Assembly (NCBI RefSeq): GCF_013087525.1 | Contig: NZ_JABFCS010000001.1 | Location: 1,736,001 to 1,800,000, forward strand | Length of the DNA: 64,000 bases | Source: Ramlibacter montanisoli | GTDB lineage: Bacteria; Pseudomonadota; Gammaproteobacteria; Burkholderiales; Burkholderiaceae_C | Reading direction: 5' to 3' | Shown here: positions 1 through 8,602 of the stretch, in pieces | Position numbering within the stretch: position 1 is the first letter of the stretch | Layout: the number at the start of each line of letters is the position of its first letter | Translations under genes and position numbers: made by a program | Notes under the pieces: generated by a model | Database searches by the model: none | What the model was told of the DNA's origin: nothing | What the model saw: the letters and a program-made list of their open reading frames with translations, nothing else

Positions 1-1
1 C

Positions 2-79
2 GCGCCCGCGACGGCCGCCGCTCCGGCTGCCGCGCAGGCAGCCGCACCGGCCGCATCGGCTGCATCGGCCGCGCGATGA
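2..79 (+). CDS. C-terminal tail of an Ala/Pro-rich protein (partial)
   Basis: The window opens inside a reading frame that ends at the TGA at 77-79. The 25 visible residues are almost only Ala, Pro, Ser and Gln, a low-complexity tail of the kind found on phasins, histone-like proteins and other Burkholderiales proteins. A strong Rho-independent terminator starts four bases after the stop, which supports this as a real gene end. The protein cannot be identified from the tail. Confidence 0.5.
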   Translation, partial: APATAAAPAAAQAAAPAASAASAAR

Positions 80-82
80 AGC

Positions 83-111
83 AAGGCCCGCTGTCGCGGG
101 CCTTGTTCTTT
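83..111 (+). terminator. Rho-independent terminator
   Basis: A perfect 9-bp stem (AAGGCCCGC paired with GCGGGCCTT) with a TGTC loop is followed by a T-rich run. It directly follows the stop codon at 79 and closes the upstream transcript. Confidence 0.85.
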
Positions 112-203
112 CGTGCATTCCCCGGCGTTGACACCGCCCGCTCCAGCATGCGAAGCTGCCGCCCGCGCCTGCCCGTGCGGCGGGCCTTTCCCTTCCCGAC
201 TGC

Positions 204-1022
204 ATGACCGACCTCGTCGTCCGCCGCCTCCTCGTCGACATGGAGCAGCCCGTCGCGCGCCACTGGTGCGCGGGCGATGCGTTCCGCACCGCGTTGTTCA
301 ACGCGCTGTCGATGAGCTTTCCCGTGGGCGAGCAGTTCTTCATCGACTCCGTGCGCAACGGCTTCAAGGCGCTGCCTGCGCAGAAGCAGGAGCAGTTCCG
401 CGCCGAAGTCCAGGGCTTCATCGGCCAGGAAGCGACGCACCGCCGCCTGCACTCGCTCTACAACGCGCACCTGGACAGGCTGGGCCTGGTGAACGACTGG
501 GAGCCGCGCGCCCGCGAGCGCCTCAAGCAGATGGAAGGCCTGGACGTGCGCCACTGGCTGGGCATCACCGCCGCCAACGAGCACTTCACGGCGATCTTCG
601 CGGACTTCATGCTGCGCAACGCCGACCTGCTGGGCGAGCAGGACCCGCGGCTGGCCACGCTGTGGCTGTGGCACAGCGCCGAGGAGTCCGAGCACAAGAG
701 CACCGCCTTCGACCTGTACCAGGCACTGGGCGGCAGCCACGAATGGCGCGTCAAGTGGATGCGGCAGGTGACCTTCTTCTTCCTGACCGACACGCTGCGC
801 CAGACCGCCAGCAACCTGCGGCGGGACGGCACGCTGTGGAAGTGGAGCACATGGAAGAGCGCGGCCAGCTACCTGTTCGGCCGGCGCGGGCTGGTCACCC
901 TGACGTACCAGCCCTGGCGGGCGTATTTCCGCCGGGATTTCCATCCCAGCCAGCAGGATTCCAGTGCCTCGGTGGCCTGGCTGCGGGAGCACGGCGACAG
1001 CTTCGTGCCCGTGGGCGGCTGA
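204..1022 (+). CDS. predicted metal-dependent hydrolase (PF10118-type)
   Basis: This 272-residue protein fits the 'predicted metal-dependent hydrolase' family (Metal_hydrol, PF10118), whose members look like ferritin-type helical bundles with Glu/His metal ligands. Visible motifs are FPVGEQFF near residue 40, IGQEATH near residue 75 and WHSAEESEHKSTAFD near residue 155. The repeated Glu-x2-His spacing suggests a carboxylate-bridged di-metal site. No signal peptide is visible, so it is probably cytoplasmic or peripheral. The substrate is unknown for the family. It lies 25 bases upstream of an aldehyde dehydrogenase on the same strand and may be cotranscribed with it. The start at 204 is the first in-frame ATG after a short leader. 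Confidence 0.85.
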   Translation: MTDLVVRRLLVDMEQPVARHWCAGDAFRTALFNALSMSFPVGEQFFIDSVRNGFKALPAQKQEQFRAEVQGFIGQEATHRRLHSLYNAHLDRLGLVNDWEPRARERLKQMEGLDVRHWLGITAANEHFTAIFADFMLRNADLLGEQDPRLATLWLWHSAEESEHKSTAFDLYQALGGSHEWRVKWMRQVTFFFLTDTLRQTASNLRRDGTLWKWSTWKSAASYLFGRRGLVTLTYQPWRAYFRRDFHPSQQDSSASVAWLREHGDSFVPVGG

Positions 1023-1047
1023 GCGCGTTCAGGGGCAAAATCGCCCC

Positions 1048-2481
1048 ATGCAACTCCATTACATCGGCAACTCCGCCGTGCGCTCCTCCAGCGAGCGCAC
1101 CCTGCCCGTCATCGACCCGTCCGACGGCCAGACCTACGACACCATCCAGCGTGGCACGCCGGAAGACATCGATGCGGCCGTGCGGGCCGCCCGCCAGTGC
1201 TTCGACGGTCCCTGGAGCAAGCTGAGCGCCGCCGAGCGCGGCCGCCTGCTGATGCGCTTGTCGCTCAAGGTCAGCGAGTGCGTGGACGAACTCGCCGCCA
1301 TCGAGCAGCGCGACTGCGGCAAGCCCACCAAGCAGGCCCGCGCCGACGCGGTGGCGCTGGCCCGCTACTTCGAGTTCTACGCCGGCGCCTGCGACAAGCT
1401 GCACGGCGAGACCCTGCCCTACCAGGACGGCTACACGGTGCTGACCTGGCGCGAGCCGCACGGCGTCACGGGCCACGTCATCCCGTGGAACTACCCGATG
1501 CAGATCTTCGGCCGCAGCGTGGGCGGCGCGCTGGCCGCGGGCAACGTGTGTGTGGTCAAGCCTTCCGAGGACGCCTGCCTGTCGCTGATCCGCGTGGCGC
1601 AGCTCGCCGCCGAAGTGGGCTTCCCCGCCGGCGCCATCAACATCGTCACCGGCTTCGGCCACGAGGTCGGCGACGCGCTGGCGCGCCATGCCGGCATCGA
1701 CCACATCAGCTTCACCGGCAGCCCCAAGGTCGGCACGCTGATCCAGCAGGTGGCGGCCGAGCGGCACTGCCCGGTGACGCTGGAACTGGGCGGCAAGAGC
1801 CCGCAGATCGTCTTTGCGGATGCCGACGTGGAACAGGTGCTGCCGGTGGTGATCAACGCGATCGTGCAGAACGCGGGACAGACCTGCTCCGCCGGTTCGC
1901 GCCTGCTGGTGGAACAAAGCCTGTACGAGCCGCTGCTGGCCCGCCTGGGCGAGGCCTTTTCGAAACTGCGCGTCGGCCCGGCGGCGATGGACCTGGACGT
2001 CGGCCCGCTGATCCGCCAGTCGCAGCAGCAGCGCGTGTGGGACTTCCTGTCCGACGCGCAGCACGTGGGCATCCCGGTCGTCGCGCAGGGCACCGTGGTG
2101 GACGAGGCGCCCGAGTCCGGCTTCTACCAGGCCCCCACGCTGCTGCGCGACGTGCCCATGACGCACCGCCTGGCGCAGGAGGAAGTGTTCGGGCCGGTGC
2201 TGGCCGCCATGAGCTTCCGCGACGAGGACCATGCGGTGGAACTCGCCAATGGCACGCACTTCGGGCTGGTGGCCGGCATCTGGACGCGCGACGGCTCGCG
2301 CATGCTGCGCATGGCCAGGCGCGTGAGGAGCGGCCAGGTCTTCATCAACAACTACGGCGCCGGCGGCGGCGTGGAACTGCCCTTCGGCGGCGTGAAGTCC
2401 TCGGGCTACGGCCGCGAGAAGGGCTTCGAGGCACTGTACGGGTTCACCACGCTGAAGACGGTGGCGATCAAGCACGGCTGA
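1048..2481 (+). CDS. NAD(P)-dependent aldehyde dehydrogenase
   Basis: At 477 residues this is a full-length ALDH-superfamily enzyme that oxidises an aldehyde to the acid with NAD(P)+. Visible hallmarks are IPWNYPM in the cofactor-binding region near residue 147, ELGGKSPQIVFADAD with the general-base Glu near residue 248, GQTCSAGSR with the catalytic Cys at residue 280, and EEVFGPVL near residue 380. The C-terminal half is closest in style to betaine-aldehyde/gamma-glutamyl-aminobutyraldehyde dehydrogenases, but the substrate cannot be fixed from sequence alone. The ATG at 1048 is preferred over an in-frame ATG at 964, which lies inside the upstream gene. The gene follows the metal-dependent hydrolase by 25 bases. 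Confidence 0.93.
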   Translation: MQLHYIGNSAVRSSSERTLPVIDPSDGQTYDTIQRGTPEDIDAAVRAARQCFDGPWSKLSAAERGRLLMRLSLKVSECVDELAAIEQRDCGKPTKQARADAVALARYFEFYAGACDKLHGETLPYQDGYTVLTWREPHGVTGHVIPWNYPMQIFGRSVGGALAAGNVCVVKPSEDACLSLIRVAQLAAEVGFPAGAINIVTGFGHEVGDALARHAGIDHISFTGSPKVGTLIQQVAAERHCPVTLELGGKSPQIVFADADVEQVLPVVINAIVQNAGQTCSAGSRLLVEQSLYEPLLARLGEAFSKLRVGPAAMDLDVGPLIRQSQQQRVWDFLSDAQHVGIPVVAQGTVVDEAPESGFYQAPTLLRDVPMTHRLAQEEVFGPVLAAMSFRDEDHAVELANGTHFGLVAGIWTRDGSRMLRMARRVRSGQVFINNYGAGGGVELPFGGVKSSGYGREKGFEALYGFTTLKTVAIKHG

Positions 2482-2511
2482 AGCCGCGCGCCGCCACCGC
2501 GCATCTGTGCG

Positions 2512-3093
2512 CTACTTGATCATCGCCGTCTTCACCACCGCCTCCGCCTTGGGCGCCAGGCGCTTGAAGAAGGCGAGGTCGGGCGCGTGGTAGGTGGCGG
2601 CGTAGAGCTCGTCGTTGCGCACCGCGGCCCAGCCCATGCCGCGCATCTGCAGGTCGGTCCTCTTCGTCGTCACCAGGAACTCGAAGCGCACGCCGGAAGT
2701 GCCGGCGAAGGTGCCCGGCTCGATGCGGGTGATCTTCACCTGCGAGCCGTCGGCGGCGTACATGATCTCGAACAGGCTCACCAGCTGGTCCGGCGTCATC
2801 TTGCCGGTGAAGGTCGGCACGCGCGCGTCCTTCTTGCCCGCCGCGGCCGGCGGCAGCGTGACGATCGGCTTGCCCGCCGGCAGGCCGGCCCACAGCCGCA
2901 GCTGGTCCAGCGCCGCGCCTTCCTGGGTCCACACCTCGTAAGGCTGGCCCGGGGAGTTGAGGCGGTTCCAGGCGTCCGGCAGCTTGACCGCCAGCTTGTT
3001 GTTCACCGTCTGGTCGCCCTCGACCTTGACGACGGCCGCACAGCCGGCCAGCAGCACCGCCAACACGATCGCAAGAATTCTTTGCATGGTCAT
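2512..3093 (-). CDS. lipoprotein of the M48 cassette, copy B
   Basis: A 193-residue protein begins with a short basic N-terminus, a hydrophobic stretch and a lipobox, LLAGC, near residue 18, so it is predicted to be a lipid-anchored envelope lipoprotein. The mature part has no recognisable enzymatic motif. It carries WNR and EVWTQEG segments near the N-terminus and a GVRFEF segment that are shared with the paralogue at 5047-5667. It is the last gene of a three-gene unit: its ATG overlaps the stop of the upstream M48 protease by four bases (ATGA), so translation is probably coupled. Its function is unknown; a role as partner or substrate adaptor of the protease is inferred only from position. 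Confidence 0.8.
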   Translation of the reverse strand: MTMQRILAIVLAVLLAGCAAVVKVEGDQTVNNKLAVKLPDAWNRLNSPGQPYEVWTQEGAALDQLRLWAGLPAGKPIVTLPPAAAGKKDARVPTFTGKMTPDQLVSLFEIMYAADGSQVKITRIEPGTFAGTSGVRFEFLVTTKRTDLQMRGMGWAAVRNDELYAATYHAPDLAFFKRLAPKAEAVVKTAMIK

Positions 3094-4277
3094 TTCACTT
3101 CCGTCAGGTAGGTCTGGATGAGGGCCGCGTCGCCCGCGTCGGGCGCCAGCGCCAGGTATTTCTCGAAGGCCGCGTTGGCAGCTGCGCCATCCTCGCGCCG
3201 GCGGTGCAGCAGGCCCAGGGAGCGGAACAGCTCGGCCGGCGCCTTCTCCAGCGCGGCGCCCTTTTGCAGGTCGGCCAGCGCCGGGGCGAGATCCTCGTCC
3301 TTGCCGCGCTGGCGCAGGACTTCGCCGCGCCCGTAGAGGAACTGCGGGTCCTCGGGACGCAGCTTCAGCTTGCGGTTGAACAGCTCGAGGCTTTCCTCGA
3401 ACTGGCCGCGCCGCAGTTCTTCCTGCAGCCAGTCCAGCCGGTGCGGCGCCATCACGCGATCGAGTTCCTCGGCGCCCAGCTTGCCGCCGCCGTCCCCGGC
3501 GATCTTCAGCAGGGCGTTGCGGCGGTCGCCGGCCGGCGGGTGCGAGGCAAACAGCGCGCTGCGCTGGCCGACGTCGTCGCCGCCACGGATCTTAAGCTCC
3601 GCCAGCAGGTCGTCCCAGATCTGCGCCGCCTGCCGGCCGTCGTAGCCCGCTTCGCGCAGCAGGCGCATGCCGATCTGGTCGGCGCGCAGTTCCTGGTCCC
3701 GCGAGAAGCCCATGGCGCTGGCCGCCACCCCGAGGCTGGCGACGGCGCCGGCCAGGCCGAACATCGCCAGCGCGGTCATCGCCGCCGCCTTGTTCTTCAG
3801 GTCGCGCAGGCGCTCCACCGTGTGGCGCTCCAGGTAGTGACCCAGTTCGTGCCCCAGCACCGCGGCGAGCTGCGCCTCGTTGTCCACCCGCAGCAGGAGG
3901 CCGGACCAGACCTGCATGGCGCCGTTGGGCGCCATCGTGGCGTTGAACTGCGCCGTCCGCACGACGTAGACGCGCACGTCCGCGCAATGCTGCTCGCCGC
4001 CCAGGCGGCAGACGATGTCGCGCAGGTAGGCGGTCAGCGCGGGATCGCGCACGACCAGCGGGCTGCGCCGCATGCGGGTCTCCTCGCGGTCCATCATCGA
4101 CCAGAGGCCGCCCTCGTCGGTGTCGAGCGAGGGCCGCAGGAAGCGCGGCGGCGACTTCCATTCCGCGGGCGCCTGCGCCAATGCGCCGGTGCCGAGCCCG
4201 AGCGCGCCGAAGGCCGCGCAATGCCGGCAGGCCGAACGCAGGAAGGCGCGCCGCCCGCCCTGCTCCACGGCGCTCAT
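3090..4277 (-). CDS. Tat-exported M48 metalloprotease with TPR-like tail, copy B
   Basis: This 395-residue protein starts with a twin-arginine signal (GGRRAFLRSA at residues 7-16) and is predicted to fold before export. The catalytic zinc motif is HELGH at residues 143-147. A downstream RDQELRADQIG, near residue 200, supplies the third zinc ligand typical of the M48/BepA group. The C-terminal third (about residues 270-395) is helical with repeated Ala/Leu patterns, as in TPR repeats, which resembles BepA/YfgC, an outer-membrane quality-control protease. The signal region has two Cys (C17, C20), which is unusual. The gene overlaps its neighbours by ATGA on both sides. The paralogue is at 5667-6849. 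Confidence 0.9.
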   Translation of the reverse strand: MSAVEQGGRRAFLRSACRHCAAFGALGLGTGALAQAPAEWKSPPRFLRPSLDTDEGGLWSMMDREETRMRRSPLVVRDPALTAYLRDIVCRLGGEQHCADVRVYVVRTAQFNATMAPNGAMQVWSGLLLRVDNEAQLAAVLGHELGHYLERHTVERLRDLKNKAAAMTALAMFGLAGAVASLGVAASAMGFSRDQELRADQIGMRLLREAGYDGRQAAQIWDDLLAELKIRGGDDVGQRSALFASHPPAGDRRNALLKIAGDGGGKLGAEELDRVMAPHRLDWLQEELRRGQFEESLELFNRKLKLRPEDPQFLYGRGEVLRQRGKDEDLAPALADLQKGAALEKAPAELFRSLGLLHRRREDGAAANAAFEKYLALAPDAGDAALIQTYLTEVK

Positions 4278-5005
4278 CGCAGGGCGGGGAAAGTCTTGAG
4301 CAGGGCCTCGACGGTCTCTTCGGCCGCCTTGGGCTCGCGCAGGTCGCCCGAGGCGCGCGCGAGGTTGTTGAACCAGACGATGCGGCCGCTCTTGAGGTCC
4401 ACCAGCGAGGCGTAGCCGACCTGCTGGCCGCCGGCCGGGATGATGGCCAGGCCGAAGGCCGCGCCGACGATGGTCATCGCCACCATGGCGGCCTTGCGTT
4501 CGGCGCTGGCGTAGCTGTCGCGCACCCAGAAGAACAGCGCGTAGTCGGCACTGGTGCGATCGTGCAGGGGCTTCACCGCTTCGCCGAGCGTCCAGTCGAG
4601 GGCGTCGTTCTTGGTGGGCAGCGCCGGCATCTTCATCATGTGGTGCAGGAACACGGCCTCGGCCACGGTGCCGTGCAGGGCATTGAGCTGCCCGAGTTCG
4701 TCAAGGTCGGCTTCCTTCAGCTCCTGGATGTCGCCGGCGACCACTTCCTTGCGCGCCATGAGAGCGGTGCGGAAGTGCTTGTGCGCGGCGTCGGTCCAGT
4801 CCGCGCGGGGTTCGATCACGCCGCCGCCGCTCACGGAGAACAGCTCCATGTCGGCCGGGACGATCACCAGCCTGGAGCCGGCGGGCCGGCTGCTGAAACC
4901 CGGCGCCAGGTTGCGCGAAGGCGTCTGCGCTTCGGCGACCGTGCCCCACATGGTTGCGACTGCCAGCAATGCCGCTGCCGCGGCGCGAATCCGCTTCTTG
5001 TCCAT
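4274..5005 (-). CDS. periplasmic protein of the M48 cassette, copy B
   Basis: This 243-residue protein has an N-terminal Sec-type signal ending near AEA-Q (residue 26) and is probably periplasmic. It contains a hydrophobic segment, about residues 165-185, preceded by WVRDSYAS, which could be one membrane helix. It ends with the conserved blocks QVGYASLVDLKSGRIVWFN and GDLREP, also present in the paralogue at 6857-7582. I recognise no catalytic motif. It is first in the second cassette, overlapping the protease gene by four bases, and lies 41 bases downstream of the first cassette. The function is unknown. Confidence 0.8.
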   Translation of the reverse strand: MDKKRIRAAAAALLAVATMWGTVAEAQTPSRNLAPGFSSRPAGSRLVIVPADMELFSVSGGGVIEPRADWTDAAHKHFRTALMARKEVVAGDIQELKEADLDELGQLNALHGTVAEAVFLHHMMKMPALPTKNDALDWTLGEAVKPLHDRTSADYALFFWVRDSYASAERKAAMVAMTIVGAAFGLAIIPAGGQQVGYASLVDLKSGRIVWFNNLARASGDLREPKAAEETVEALLKTFPALR

Positions 5006-5046
5006 CTTCCCCTCCGTGCTTGTAGGGGAATTCTAGGAGCGTCCCG

Positions 5047-5667
5047 TCAGGACTTGCGCGGGACTTCGCGGATTCGTGCGCTTTTCACCACCGTCTCCGC
5101 CATCGGGAGGAGGCGCTGGTAGAACGCCAGCCTGGGCGCCACGAAGGTCGCCGCATAGAGCTCCTCGCCCCAGGTGGCGTCCGGCCTCACCGCGACCCAG
5201 CCCACGCCCTGCATCTCCAGATCGTCGCGCCGGCGGGACAGCGTGAACTCGAAGCGCACGCCGTTCTGGCCGGCAAAGACCGCCGGCTGCACCCGGGTGA
5301 TGGTCACCGTGCCGGCCGTGGCGTACAGCTCCTCGAACAGGCTCACCAGCTTCTCCGCCGGCAGGCCCGGACGGAAGGTGGGCACGCGCGGCTCCTTGGC
5401 GTCGGAGGCGCGCGAGAACACGGCGGGCTTGGTCATGAGCGGCTGCCCCGGCCGCACGCCGCCCCAGAAGCGCAGGTGGTCGAGCGGGATGCCTTCCTGC
5501 GTCCAGGTGTCGTAGGGGTCCACGTCCCAGGGATCGCTGACCCGGTTCCAGGCGTCGGTGAGGTGCACCACCAGCCGGTCGTTGACGACCTGCTCGCCGT
5601 CCATGCGGCTCACGTTGGCGCAGGCGGCCAGCAGCAGCGCCAGCACGATGGGGATCAGGCGCTTCAT
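5047..5667 (-). CDS. lipoprotein of the M48 cassette, copy A
   Basis: A 206-residue predicted lipoprotein with lipobox LLAAC near residue 17. It is paralogous to the protein encoded at 2512-3093, sharing the DAWNR, TWTQEG, RVPTF and GVRFEF blocks in the same order. The start at 5667 is chosen because the ATG overlaps the TGA of the M48 protease by one base (TGATG), giving translational coupling as in the other copy. It is about 13 residues longer than its paralogue, mainly from a Pro/Asp-containing insertion after WNR and a longer C-terminus. The function is unknown. Confidence 0.8.
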   Translation of the reverse strand: MKRLIPIVLALLLAACANVSRMDGEQVVNDRLVVHLTDAWNRVSDPWDVDPYDTWTQEGIPLDHLRFWGGVRPGQPLMTKPAVFSRASDAKEPRVPTFRPGLPAEKLVSLFEELYATAGTVTITRVQPAVFAGQNGVRFEFTLSRRRDDLEMQGVGWVAVRPDATWGEELYAATFVAPRLAFYQRLLPMAETVVKSARIREVPRKS

Positions 5668-6849
5668 CACTTCATCTCCGCCAGGTAGCCGCGCAGCAGG
5701 TCGGCGTCGGGCGCCTGCGGCGCCTGCGCCAGGTAGGTTTCGAAGGCCTTGACGGCGGCCCCGCGGTCGTTGCGCTGCCGGTGCAGCAGGCCCAGCGAAC
5801 GGAAGGTCTCCGCCGGCGCCTTGGCCAGCCGGCTCGCGCCGTCCAGGTCGGCCAGCGCCTTCTCCACGTCGCCTCCGTCGTCGCGCAGGCGGTACACCTC
5901 GCCGCGCGAGAACAGCACGTCGGCGTCGCGTGCGTCCTTCTTCAGCATGCGGTCGAACAGCACCAGGCTCTCCTCGTACTGCCCGCGCTTGACCTCGTCC
6001 TGCAGCCAGCCGAAGCGCAGCGGCGCGATCGCCTTGCGGTAGCTGTCGGCGCCCAGGTTGCCGCCCGCATCGCCCGCCATCTGCAGCAGCTCGTCGCGCC
6101 GGCCGGCGGTGGTGGGATGGGTCTCGAACATGTCGCCGCGCTTGCCCGCGTCCTTGCCGCCGGTCACGCGCAGTTCGGCCAGCAGGTTGTCCCAGACGGC
6201 GGCGGCTTCCCGTCCGTCGTAGCCGGCGTGCCGCATCAGGCGCATGCCCATGCGGTCGGCGCGCGTCTCGTGCTCGCGCGAGAAGGCGAACATGTTGGCC
6301 AGCAGGCCGATCTGGCCGACGAAGGTGCCGATGCCGCCCACCATGCCGACCATGGTGGAGAGGATGGCGCGGTCCTTGGCGGCCCGCAGCTGCTCCACCT
6401 GGTGGCGCTCCAGGTAGTGGCCCAGCTCGTGGCCCAGGATGGCGGCCAGCTGCGCCTCGTTCTCCACCCGCAGCATCAGGCCGCTCCCACACCAGCATCA
6501 TGCCGTTGGGGGCCATCAGCGCGTTGAAGTGCGGCACCCGCACCGCGTGCACGCGGATGTCGGGGCAGTGGCCGTCGCTCAGGCGGCAGACCATGTCCGT
6601 CAGGTAGTTCTTGAGCGAGTCGTCCTTGATCACCAGCGGGCTGCGCTTGATGCGCGTTTCCTCGCGGTCCACCAGGCCCCACAGGCCGCCCTCGTCGGTG
6701 TCGGCGGCCGGACGGCTGAAGCGGGGCGGCACCTTGATGGCGGAGAGGTCCTGCGCGAGCGAGGGCAGGCCGGCCAGGGCACCGAAGCCCAGGCAGTGGC
6801 GGCAGGCCGAGCGCAGGAAGCCCCGGCGGCCTTGTTCAGGAGGGTTCAT
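5667..6849 (-). CDS. Tat-exported M48 metalloprotease, copy A (one frameshift)
   Basis: Two overlapping frames together encode a protein of about 393 residues, collinear with the M48 protease at 3090-4277. The N-terminal frame gives a twin-arginine signal (GRRGFLRSACRHC) and runs to about 6485. The second frame carries the zinc motif HELGHYLERH, the third-ligand motif EHETRADRMG and a TPR-like tail. The break is a likely one-base G insertion near 6485: removing it restores the VWSGLMLRVENEAQ reading expected from the paralogue. The start lies eight bases after the stop of the upstream periplasmic-protein gene, and the stop overlaps the lipoprotein ATG. It is probably functional in the real genome. 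Confidence 0.85.
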
Positions 6850-6856
6850 GGCGGCC

Positions 6857-7582
6857 TCAGGGCTGGATGGCGGGGAAGCCCTTGAGCAGGGTGTCCACCG
6901 TTTCGAGTGCGGGTGCGGGCTCGCGCAGGTCGCCGGACATGCGGTCCAGCCGGTTGAACCAGACGATGCGGCCCGTGTTCAGGTCCACCAGCGAGGCGTA
7001 GCCCACCTGCTCGCCGCCCAGGCTGATCGCCCCCAGCGCCGCCAGGCCGATCATCATCGCCTTGCGCTCCTTGCTGGCGTAGCTGTCGCGCATCCAGGTG
7101 AAGAGCGCGTAGTCGGCGCCGGTGCGCTGCTGGAGCGGCCGCACCGCATCGCCCAGCGACCAGTTCAGGCGCTCCTGCTTGGTGGGCAGCTGCATCAGGC
7201 CGCGGCCGTAGTGGTGGATCATGACGGCGTCGGCCACGGCGCGATGCAGCGTGGTGATGTCGGCGAACTCGTCGGCCTCGGCGGCGTTCATGCGCGTGAC
7301 CTTGCTGCCCAGGCGCGGGCGCTGCGCCTCCAGGGCGGCGGCGAAATTGGCCTGCGCGGCGCGCGTCCAGTCGTCGCGCGGCTCGACCACGCCGCCGGCG
7401 CTCATGGAGAACAGCTCCATGTCGGCGGGCAGGATCAGCAGCCGCGAATCGGCGCTGCGGGCGGTGAAGCCGGGGGCGAGCTGCCTGGAGCTGGCCTCCT
7501 GGGCCTGGGCGGTGACGGTGGCGGTGGCCAGCAACGTGGCCAGCAGCAGCGGTCGGGTGGTGCGCGATGCGAATGCGGGCAT
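6857..7582 (-). CDS. periplasmic protein of the M48 cassette, copy A
   Basis: A 241-residue protein with an N-terminal signal peptide (AQA-Q cleavage near residue 27). It is paralogous to the 4274-5005 product: both have PADMELFS followed by a GGV-EPR segment, DYALF-W-RDSYAS, and the terminal QVGYASLVDL and SGDLREP blocks. It is the first gene of the whole six-gene run, so the promoter should lie in the 188 bases between 7582 and the divergent SDR gene. I see no known domain. It could be a partner protein exported by Sec while the protease goes by Tat. Confidence 0.8.
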   Translation of the reverse strand: MPAFASRTTRPLLLATLLATATVTAQAQEASSRQLAPGFTARSADSRLLILPADMELFSMSAGGVVEPRDDWTRAAQANFAAALEAQRPRLGSKVTRMNAAEADEFADITTLHRAVADAVMIHHYGRGLMQLPTKQERLNWSLGDAVRPLQQRTGADYALFTWMRDSYASKERKAMMIGLAALGAISLGGEQVGYASLVDLNTGRIVWFNRLDRMSGDLREPAPALETVDTLLKGFPAIQP

Positions 7583-7769
7583 GTGGTACTCCTGCCTCGG
7601 ACGGGAAGCCGCGGCACCCGAGAAAAGCCGCGGCGGAAATCAGCAACAATCGCACTTTATGCAGGGCTACGCCGGGGTCCAGTGACTGAGCGCTGCCCCG
7701 GGTAAATCTGTGCCGCCGCCACTAATTTTTCACGGGCGCGCGGGTTCCCCACATCGCGAAGGAAGCAAC

Positions 7770-8528
7770 ATGCGCGTCAAGGACAAATCCATCATCGTCA
7801 CCGGTGCCGGCGGCGGCATCGGCGAAGGCATCGCCCATCGGCTCGCCGAAGAGGGCGCGCAGGTGCTGGTGAACGACATCGATGCGGCCAAGGGCGAAGC
7901 CGTGGCGGCCGCGATCCGCGCCAAGGGCGGGCGGGCCAGCTTCTTCCGCGCCGACGTCACCCGGTCCGCCGAGGTGAAGGCGCTGGTGGAGGCCGCCGTG
8001 CAGCGCCACGGCAAGCTGGACGTGGTGGTGAACAACGCCGGCTGGACGCACCGCAACCGCCCCGCGCTGGAAGTCAGCGAGGAGGAGTTCGACCGCGTCT
8101 ATGCCATCAACATGAAGAGCATCTACCTGTCGACCATCCACGCGGTGCCGGCCTTCCGGGCGAACAAGGGCGGCGTCTTCATCAACATCGCCTCCACCGC
8201 CGGCGTGCGGCCGCGCCCGGGCCTGACCTGGTACAACGGCTCCAAGGGCGCGGTGATCACCACCAGCAAGTCGCTGGCCGCCGAATTCGGGCCGGACAAC
8301 ATCCGCGTGAACTGCATCAACCCGGTGTTCAACCCGGACACCGGCCTGTCGGCGGAGTTCGCCGGCGGGCCCGTGGACGAGGCGCGGCGCGCCAGGTTCC
8401 TGGCCACCATCCCGCTGGGCCGCTTCTCGACGGCCCTGGACGTCGCCAATGCCGCCCTGTACCTCTCCAGCGACGAGGCAGCCTTCTCCGGGGTCTGCAT
8501 CGAGGTGGACGGCGCCCGCTGCGTCTAG
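7770..8528 (+). CDS. SDR-family NAD(P)-dependent oxidoreductase
   Basis: A classical short-chain dehydrogenase/reductase of 252 residues. The cofactor-binding TGAGGGIG motif is near residue 12, NNAGW near residue 88, the catalytic Ser in IASTAGVRPRPG near residue 140, and the YxxxK pair as WYNGSKG near residue 155. The family reduces or oxidises an alcohol/ketone with NAD(P)H; FabG-like and glucose-dehydrogenase-like members look alike, so the substrate is not assigned. The ATG at 7770 is preceded by GAAGGAAG, a good ribosome binding site; an in-frame ATG at 7710 lacks one. It is transcribed away from the M48 cassette. Confidence 0.92.
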   Translation: MRVKDKSIIVTGAGGGIGEGIAHRLAEEGAQVLVNDIDAAKGEAVAAAIRAKGGRASFFRADVTRSAEVKALVEAAVQRHGKLDVVVNNAGWTHRNRPALEVSEEEFDRVYAINMKSIYLSTIHAVPAFRANKGGVFINIASTAGVRPRPGLTWYNGSKGAVITTSKSLAAEFGPDNIRVNCINPVFNPDTGLSAEFAGGPVDEARRARFLATIPLGRFSTALDVANAALYLSSDEAAFSGVCIEVDGARCV

Positions 8529-8602
8529 GGGGAAGCCCTAGGCCGGGTCGGAATTGACCTGGGTCCATTGGAATCGGCGGGCCCCGCCCGCACAATCCGC
8601 CC

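Larger units (their letters stand above)
2512..7582 (-). repeat. tandem duplication of a three-gene secreted-protease cassette
   Basis: The six genes form two consecutive units with identical order: periplasmic protein (241/243 residues), Tat M48 protease (393/395) and lipoprotein (206/193). All within-unit junctions overlap or are only a few bases apart. The copies are diverged at protein level but clearly collinear, so this is an old duplication kept in both copies rather than a recent assembly artefact. Confidence 0.85.

Noticed and set aside
895..2475. Long minus-strand open frame opposite the aldehyde dehydrogenase
   Set aside because: Its translation is His/Arg/Ala-rich with no family motif. 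It is a GC-driven shadow of a clear ALDH.
3204..4415. A 403-residue plus-strand frame opposite the M48 protease
   Set aside because: Shadow composition; the opposite strand has a Tat signal and HELGH motif.
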